DNA of 9,036 nucleotides, from the NCBI GenBank assembly GCA_035537095.1, contig DATLMV010000096.1, positions 1-9,036 on the forward strand, given 5' to 3'. Numbering within the stretch: position 1 is the first letter of the stretch; each line of letters starts with the position of its first letter. Positions 5,402 through 9,036 of this stretch are shown piece after piece. The DNA comes from DASWNP01 sp035537095. GTDB taxonomy: Bacteria; Acidobacteriota; Blastocatellia; Pyrinomonadales; Pyrinomonadaceae. The notes beneath the pieces are model-generated. The model made no database searches. It was not told the DNA's origin and saw nothing but the letters and a program-made list of their open reading frames with translations. Both the position numbers and the translations under genes were made by a program.

Positions 5402-7606
5402 ATGAAGAAAATCTCACGCGCCGCGCTGGCTGCGCTCTGCCTGTTCTCCGCCGTGACGTTGGGCGCAAACTTCGCCCGGACGCAGACCGTGCGCACGGCT
5501 TCGTCCGGCGTGCTCGAAGGCTTTACGGGCGACGAGTCGAACGCGCAGCGTCGTCTGGAAGAACAGTTTCGTCTGGTTCCCGCTCCGGCTTCGGCGCGCG
5601 AGCACCTGCGGCGTCTGACAATGGAGCCGCACGTCGCGGGCACGCAGGAAGACTACCGGACGGCCATCTACGTCCGCGACCAGATGCGCCGCTACGGCTG
5701 GCGCGCAGAGCTTCGTGAGTATCAAGTGCTGCTGCCATATCCGCGACAACCGAGCATCGTCGAACTGCTCGCGCCGCGTCGTGAGCGTCTGCCGCTCGCA
5801 GAGCCCGTCATCGCGCAAGACGCTTCCTCGTCGCACCGGAAAATCATCCCGCTCTTTAACGGCTACAGCGCATCGGGCGACGTGAGCGCGCCGCTCGTCT
5901 ACGTCAACTACGGTCTGCCGCGCGATTATGAAGCGTTGAAGAAGTTGGGCGTCGGCGTGCGCGGCAAGATTGCGATTGCGCGCTACGGTCAATCGTTTCG
6001 CGGCGTCAAGGCGAAGGTCGCGGAGGAGAACGGCGCGATTGGTCTGATCATCTATTCCGACCCGGCGGACGACGGCTACATGCAGGGCGAAGTTTATCCC
6101 AAAGGCCCTTGGCGGCCCGCAGGTTCCGCGCAGCGCGGCTCCGTCCAGTATCTCTTTCAATATCCCGGCGACCCGCTCACGCCGGGCACGCCCTCGATTG
6201 CCGGGACGCCGCGACTGCCCATCGCGCAAGCGACCAACATGCCGCGCATCCCCGTGCAGCCGATGTCCTACGGCGACGCGCGCCGTCTGCTCGAACCCCT
6301 GCGCGGCCCTTTGCGCCCGCGCGGCTTTCAGGGCGGCCTGCCGTTCCCGTATCACGTCGGCGGAACGCCGGACGTGCGCGTGCGTCTCAAGACCGACATG
6401 GACTACGCGACGCGCACCATCTGGAACGTCGAAGCGCGGATGGACGGCGCGAGCGAGCCAGACCGCTGGGTGATTCTCGGCAATCACCGCGACGCATGGG
6501 TCTTCGGCGCGGTTGACCCCAACAGCGGCACGACCGCGATGCTCGAAGTCGCGCGCGGTTTCGGCGAACTGGCGCGGCAGGGCTGGCGACCGCGACGCAC
6601 GATTGTGCTGTGCAGTTGGGACGCCGAAGAGTATGGCCTGATCGGTTCGACCGAGTGGGCCGAAGAACACGCGCAGGAGTTGCGCGAAAAGGCGGTCGCC
6701 TATCTCAACATGGATTCGGCAGTCTCCGGCGCAAACTTCAACGCGGCCTCCGTCCCGACGCTCTGGAAACTCCTGCGCGCCGCGACGCGCGACGTGCACG
6801 ACCCGAAGACCGGCAAGTCCGTCTATGACGCCTGGCAAGACCGCGCGCGCGAGTCGCGCGACGACAACGACGCCGACGACGCTGCGACCGAAGCCTCCAT
6901 CGGCGCGCTCGGTTCGGGCTCGGACTACACGCCGTTCCTCCAACATCTCGGCGTCTCGTCGCTCGACATGGGTTTCGGCGGCGACTACGGCGTCTATCAT
7001 TCCGCGTACGATTCGTTCAACTGGATGGCGCGCCATGGCGACCCGACCTTCGGTTATCACGTCGCCGCCGCGCAACTCTGGGGCACGGTCGCCCTGCGTC
7101 TCACGGAGGCGCGCGCCCTGCCGTTCGACTACGCGGACTACGGCGCGGAGATACGTCGTTTCGTCGAGGAGACGCAGGCGACCGCCACGCGCCGACGCTT
7201 GCCCAACGCCTTCGACTCCCGCGCCCTCTTGGACGCCGCGCAGGAACTCTCCGACGCCGCCGCGCGCCTCCAAGAGCGACGCCGCGACCTGCTCGAAGAG
7301 TATGCGCGCACCCGCATCCGCGCCGACAATTCCAACGAGCGCGCCCTCGCCCGCCTGCGACGCATCAACGACGCCCTGCTCGCCGCCGAACGCCACCTCA
7401 CGGACGAACGCGGCCTCCGCAAGCGCACGTGGTACAAACATCAAATCTACGCTCCCGGCCTCTACACCGGCTACGCCGCGCAGCCCCTCCCCGACCTGCG
7501 TCAGGCCATCGAAGAACGCAACGCCCCGGACGCCCGCGAAGCCTCCACACGCATCGCCGAAGCCATCCTCCGCGCCGCCCGCGAACTCCGCAGAGCGAGA
7601 GAGTAA
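5402..7606 (+). CDS. Exported M28 metallopeptidase, PSMA/glutamate carboxypeptidase II-like
   Basis: A 734-residue exported zinc peptidase. The signal peptide is MKKISRAALAALCLFSAVTLGA (about 1-22), with cleavage probably just after. The layout follows human PSMA/GCPII: protease part 1 (about 50-140), PA domain (about 145-330), the di-zinc core (about 335-570) and a TFR-like helical dimerisation domain (about 600-734). All metal and catalytic residues are visible: His362, Asp372, Glu409 (base), Glu410, Asp438 and His533. Spacings 362-372-409-438 exactly equal 377-387-424-453 of PSMA. Signatures are NHRDAWVFGAVDPNSG (361-376), SWDAEEYGLIGS (405-416), YLNMDS (434-439) and YHSAYDSF (532-539). 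FRGVKAKVA (199-207) matches the PSMA substrate-loop region. The segment equivalent to PSMA Arg534/Arg536 reads SSLDMGF, without arginines, so the acidic-residue preference of GCPII may be absent. It probably trims peptides in the periplasm or outside the cell. Confidence 0.92.
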   Translation: MKKISRAALAALCLFSAVTLGANFARTQTVRTASSGVLEGFTGDESNAQRRLEEQFRLVPAPASAREHLRRLTMEPHVAGTQEDYRTAIYVRDQMRRYGWRAELREYQVLLPYPRQPSIVELLAPRRERLPLAEPVIAQDASSSHRKIIPLFNGYSASGDVSAPLVYVNYGLPRDYEALKKLGVGVRGKIAIARYGQSFRGVKAKVAEENGAIGLIIYSDPADDGYMQGEVYPKGPWRPAGSAQRGSVQYLFQYPGDPLTPGTPSIAGTPRLPIAQATNMPRIPVQPMSYGDARRLLEPLRGPLRPRGFQGGLPFPYHVGGTPDVRVRLKTDMDYATRTIWNVEARMDGASEPDRWVILGNHRDAWVFGAVDPNSGTTAMLEVARGFGELARQGWRPRRTIVLCSWDAEEYGLIGSTEWAEEHAQELREKAVAYLNMDSAVSGANFNAASVPTLWKLLRAATRDVHDPKTGKSVYDAWQDRARESRDDNDADDAATEASIGALGSGSDYTPFLQHLGVSSLDMGFGGDYGVYHSAYDSFNWMARHGDPTFGYHVAAAQLWGTVALRLTEARALPFDYADYGAEIRRFVEETQATATRRRLPNAFDSRALLDAAQELSDAAARLQERRRDLLEEYARTRIRADNSNERALARLRRINDALLAAERHLTDERGLRKRTWYKHQIYAPGLYTGYAAQPLPDLRQAIEERNAPDAREASTRIAEAILRAARELRRARE

Positions 7607-7610
7607 AAGA

Positions 7611-7848
7611 AGTAAATCGTGAATCGTGATAAAGAAGTAAATCGTAAATGGTAAATCGTAAATAGATAATGTGATTAATTCAGTTATCTATTTACGATTT
7701 ATCATTTACGAGTGAAAAGGCACAAATGATTAAGGCTTCCGGCCCTTTCATTTGTGCCTTTTCACTTTTAACTGGTGAACCATCAATCGTGAATAGATTA
7801 CGTGCTGAATGCTCTTATCTATTCACGATTTACGATTCACGATTTACT
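7611..7848. repeat. Heptamer inverted-repeat cloverleaf element
   Basis: The gap between the convergent peptidase and small exported protein gene is built of AATCGTA-type heptamers and their complements. Outer arms AGTAAATCGTGAATCGT (7611-7627) and 7832-7848 pair perfectly over 17 bp. They enclose three hairpins: 7642-7669 with 7684-7711 (28 bp, one mismatch, 14-base loop); 7712-7729 with 7748-7765 (18 bp perfect); and 7785-7798 with 7817-7830 (14 bp perfect). AAAGAAGTAAATCGT also occurs twice as a direct repeat (7606-7620, 7631-7645), 25 bases apart. The right outer arm overlaps the last codons of the minus-strand gene. Confidence 0.85.
7712..7765. terminator. Strong bidirectional terminator hairpin
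   Basis: An 18-bp perfect stem: GTGAAAAGGCACAAATGA (7712-7729) pairs with 7748-7765. The 18-base loop can pair further through AAGG/CCTT. The right arm contains CCTTTT and is followed by TTTTA; read from the other strand it gives a mirror T-run. The position between two convergent genes and the A-stem-T symmetry fit a two-way intrinsic terminator. Confidence 0.7.
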
Positions 7849-8427
7849 TTTTGACTTCTTCTCTTCGGGTTTGGTTTCGGGCGCGAGCTTGCCGGTGGCT
7901 TCGATGATCTCTTGTGCGTTCTCGATGGTCTTCTCGATTGATTCGCGTTCGGCGTCGGTGGTGGCGGTTTCGCGCAGGGGCGTGAGTTGGGGGAGGAAGC
8001 GGTTGCAGGCGGCGGCGAGGATGCGGACGGCTTTGGGGATGAGCGGGCTTTTTTCGTCGTGCAGGGAAGCGTCCTCGACGTTGGTGGTGGCTTCGCTGAG
8101 GATGCCCGAGATGTCTGCGAGAAACTGCGCGCGCGTGCTTTGCGGGAGTACGCCCCACTTCTCCGCGTCCTTCGGCTTGGCCTCGACCAACTGCGGGTTC
8201 GAGATTGCCGCAAGCCTCCGCTCGATGGCCTTGACGAAAATCCCCATGCGCTTGTCCAACTCCTGATTGTCGCGCACGAGTTCCACCTCCTCCGGCGTCA
8301 GATGCTCGCGGTGCGCGCGTTGCGTCGCAGCACAGATAGCGGGCGACGCGTGCAGCACGACAAGCAGGAGCAGGGAAACGAACGGCGTTGCGCGACGGAT
8401 GCGACGGCGGTGCGTGTGTGTGTTCAT
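7837..8427 (-). CDS. Small exported protein of unknown function
   Basis: A 196-residue protein that I do not recognise. The N-terminus is strongly basic (MNTHTHRRRIRR, encoded partly by a GTGTGTGT run) and is followed by a hydrophobic core, PFVSLLLLVVLHASPAICA (15-33), typical of a Sec signal peptide with likely cleavage near residue 33. The rest is predicted helical and rich in Glu, Lys, Ala and Arg: LTPEEVELVRDNQELDKRMGIF (43-64), FLADISGILSEATTNVEDAS (102-121) and AERESIEKTIENAQEIIEATGKL (159-181). The mature protein has one cysteine (141). The C-terminal tail KPEEKKSKSKS is low complexity, and its last codons and stop lie inside the heptamer repeat. No clear ribosome site precedes the ATG. 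It may be a periplasmic helical protein; no domain or catalytic motif is evident. Confidence 0.75.
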   Translation of the reverse strand: MNTHTHRRRIRRATPFVSLLLLVVLHASPAICAATQRAHREHLTPEEVELVRDNQELDKRMGIFVKAIERRLAAISNPQLVEAKPKDAEKWGVLPQSTRAQFLADISGILSEATTNVEDASLHDEKSPLIPKAVRILAAACNRFLPQLTPLRETATTDAERESIEKTIENAQEIIEATGKLAPETKPEEKKSKSKS

Positions 8428-8484
8428 GGCTGGCTTCGTATCGTTGATTAAATTTGAGAGCGTTATCTCAAAAACTGTTTTGAA

Positions 8485-8568
8485 AGTCCCGACAGGGACT
8501 TCTGAAAATAGCCCGGCGATTTATCGCCGGGAACCATTGGAGAGTTTTCTTTGAGTCCCGTAGGGACG
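8485..8568 (+). repeat. REP-like three-palindrome unit, left copy
   Basis: Order: GTCCC-palindrome, spacer of about 11, CCCGGCGAT-palindrome (9-bp arms around TT), spacer of about 23, GTCCC-palindrome. The first spacer shares 7 of 11 bases with the matching spacer in the right copy, so the whole unit, not just the palindromes, looks duplicated. P1 has loop GACA where the others have GTA or TAC. Confidence 0.75.
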
Positions 8569-8587
8569 ATTGAGGGAAGCATTCAGC

Positions 8588-8667
8588 CGTCCCTACGGGA
8601 CTGGTAACATGATTGCTCGATTCCCGGCGATGAATCGCCGGGCTACTGTCAATAGTCCCTACGGGAC
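8588..8667 (-). repeat. REP-like three-palindrome unit, right inverted copy
   Basis: This is the reverse complement of the left unit: GTCCC-palindrome, CCCGGCGAT-palindrome (arms 8623-8631 and 8634-8642 around GA), GTCCC-palindrome. Nineteen bases (8569-8587) separate it from the left copy. The head-to-head pairing resembles bacterial interspersed mosaic elements formed from two REP sequences. Confidence 0.75.
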
Positions 8668-8732
8668 AAAAACCTTTTCCCAAACAGCTTCTAACAATGC
8701 AAACAAACTGTGCGGACGATCTTCGTCGCGTT

Positions 8733-9036
8733 TTATTGGGGAGACGGCGGCGGCGTTGAACTGCCTTTGCTGCCTTCGGCGTCGGCGGCCTTCTCTTTCT
8801 GGCTCGTGCCTTCGTGCAGCACGGTGTCGCCGTAGAAAGAGTTGAGGGCTTCGGAGCGCGCGCGGCGCGTGAACTCGTAGACGGCGCGGACGTTGGACGA
8901 TTCCTCCGAGGGCGTGGTGCGACGGATAGTTTCCAGACGCGGCCCGTGCTTGCGCAACGCCATCTCCAAACGCTTGAACAGGTCGCGTATCTTGTTCGGC
9001 ACTTTACCGCCGACCGGCTCGCCGTGCTTTCTCAGG
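8733..9036 (-). CDS. Unrecognised protein, C-terminal part only
   Basis: The last 100 codons of a minus-strand gene whose start lies beyond the right edge. The reading frame stays open from the stop at 8733-8735 to 9035; a GTG at 9000-9002 could be read as a start, but upstream codons (LRKHGEPVGGK) continue the same style of protein, so I treat the gene as truncated by the window. The visible part is very basic and hydrophilic, with LRKHG occurring twice about 23 residues apart, a helical stretch (KIRDLFKRLEMALRKHG), then VRAVYEFTRRARSEALNSFY and a disordered tail ending in SSTPPPSPQ. There is no membrane segment. I do not recognise the family. It runs in the same direction as the small exported protein gene, but 305 bases of palindromes separate them. 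Confidence 0.6.
   Translation of the reverse strand, partial: LRKHGEPVGGKVPNKIRDLFKRLEMALRKHGPRLETIRRTTPSEESSNVRAVYEFTRRARSEALNSFYGDTVLHEGTSQKEKAADAEGSKGSSTPPPSPQ

Larger units (their letters stand above)
8428..8732. repeat. Gap with mirrored REP-like palindrome cassette
   Basis: This 305-base gap holds no credible gene. From 8485 to 8667 there are six palindromes in mirror order. P1 is AGTCCC/GGGACT at 8485-8500. P2 is CCCGGCGAT/ATCGCCGGG at 8512-8531. P3 is GTCCC/GGGAC at 8555-8567. P4 is the same type at 8589-8601. P5 is the CCCGGCGAT type at 8623-8642. P6 is the GTCCC type at 8655-8667. P3 and P4 with flanks (8554-8568, 8588-8602) are exact 15-bp reverse complements. P2 and P5 differ by one base over about 24. 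At 8453-8472 a separate small palindrome, TTTGAGA/TCTCAAA, sits before the exported-protein gene. Bases 8671-8732 show nothing notable. Confidence 0.85.

Noticed and set aside
4608..5405. 265-codon plus-strand frame opposite the zinc-ribbon gene
   Set aside because: The minus-strand frame has eight correctly spaced cysteines and a membrane helix; this frame has no recognisable feature and ends inside the next gene's start.
5414..7444. 676-codon open frame antisense to the M28 peptidase
   Set aside because: It exactly shadows a gene with complete family motifs. In GC-rich DNA the opposite frame often lacks stops; its translation is Arg/Val/Ala-rich with no domain signature.
8453..8472. Intrinsic terminator TTTGAGA/TCTCAAA
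   Set aside because: The stem is short and AT-rich and lies upstream of, not after, the minus-strand gene; kept only as a possible operator-like palindrome.
8468..8845. Short frames on both strands across the palindromes
   Set aside because: Their recurring PVGT, SPYGT and NRRA peptides are translations of GTCCC and CCCGGCGAT palindromes, not protein evidence.

Overview
This window looks like a chromosomal piece of a GC-rich, Gram-negative-type soil or water bacterium. I favour Acidobacteriota, probably class Blastocatellia. That placement is inference: it rests on the mix of stand-alone MacB-type permeases, a secreted PSMA-like M28 peptidase, loosely packed single genes, and AT-richer gaps filled with heptad repeats. 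There is no rRNA, tRNA, CRISPR array or transposase in the window, and no convincing phage or plasmid gene.

Layout. Four genes run on the plus strand: a SirB1-type transglutaminase-fold/TPR protein (42-896), a MacB/FtsX-type ABC permease with two low-complexity insertions (1104-2774), a GNAT acetyltransferase (2912-3391) and a secreted polysaccharide deacetylase (3455-4468). A minus-strand membrane protein with a double zinc ribbon (4611-5186) converges on the deacetylase. A large exported M28 metallopeptidase (5402-7606, plus) diverges from it. Two minus-strand genes close the window: a small exported protein of unknown function (7837-8427) and the C-terminal 100 codons of an unrecognised protein that runs off the right edge (8733-9036). 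The acetyltransferase and deacetylase are the only plausible co-transcribed pair. Otherwise the genes look like independent housekeeping or cell-envelope functions (export, envelope sugar deacetylation, peptide hydrolysis), not one pathway.

The most unusual content is between the genes. Most gaps carry short sequences repeated with a period of 7 bases. Each gap has its own heptamer, and within a gap the repeats occur as opposing arms that can fold on each other. In two gaps (901-1098 and 7611-7848) the opposing arms enclose three further hairpins, giving a cloverleaf-like fold. One of these folds ends five bases before a start codon, and the other supplies the last codons and stop of a gene. 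The gap at 8428-8732 holds a different element: six palindromes arranged as two mirror-image copies of a three-palindrome unit, resembling REP/BIME elements. The divergent promoter gap 5187-5401 lacks both repeat types.

I saw no new defence or metabolic system in the protein-coding genes. The candidates for something undescribed are the heptad cloverleaf elements and the mirrored palindrome cassette.
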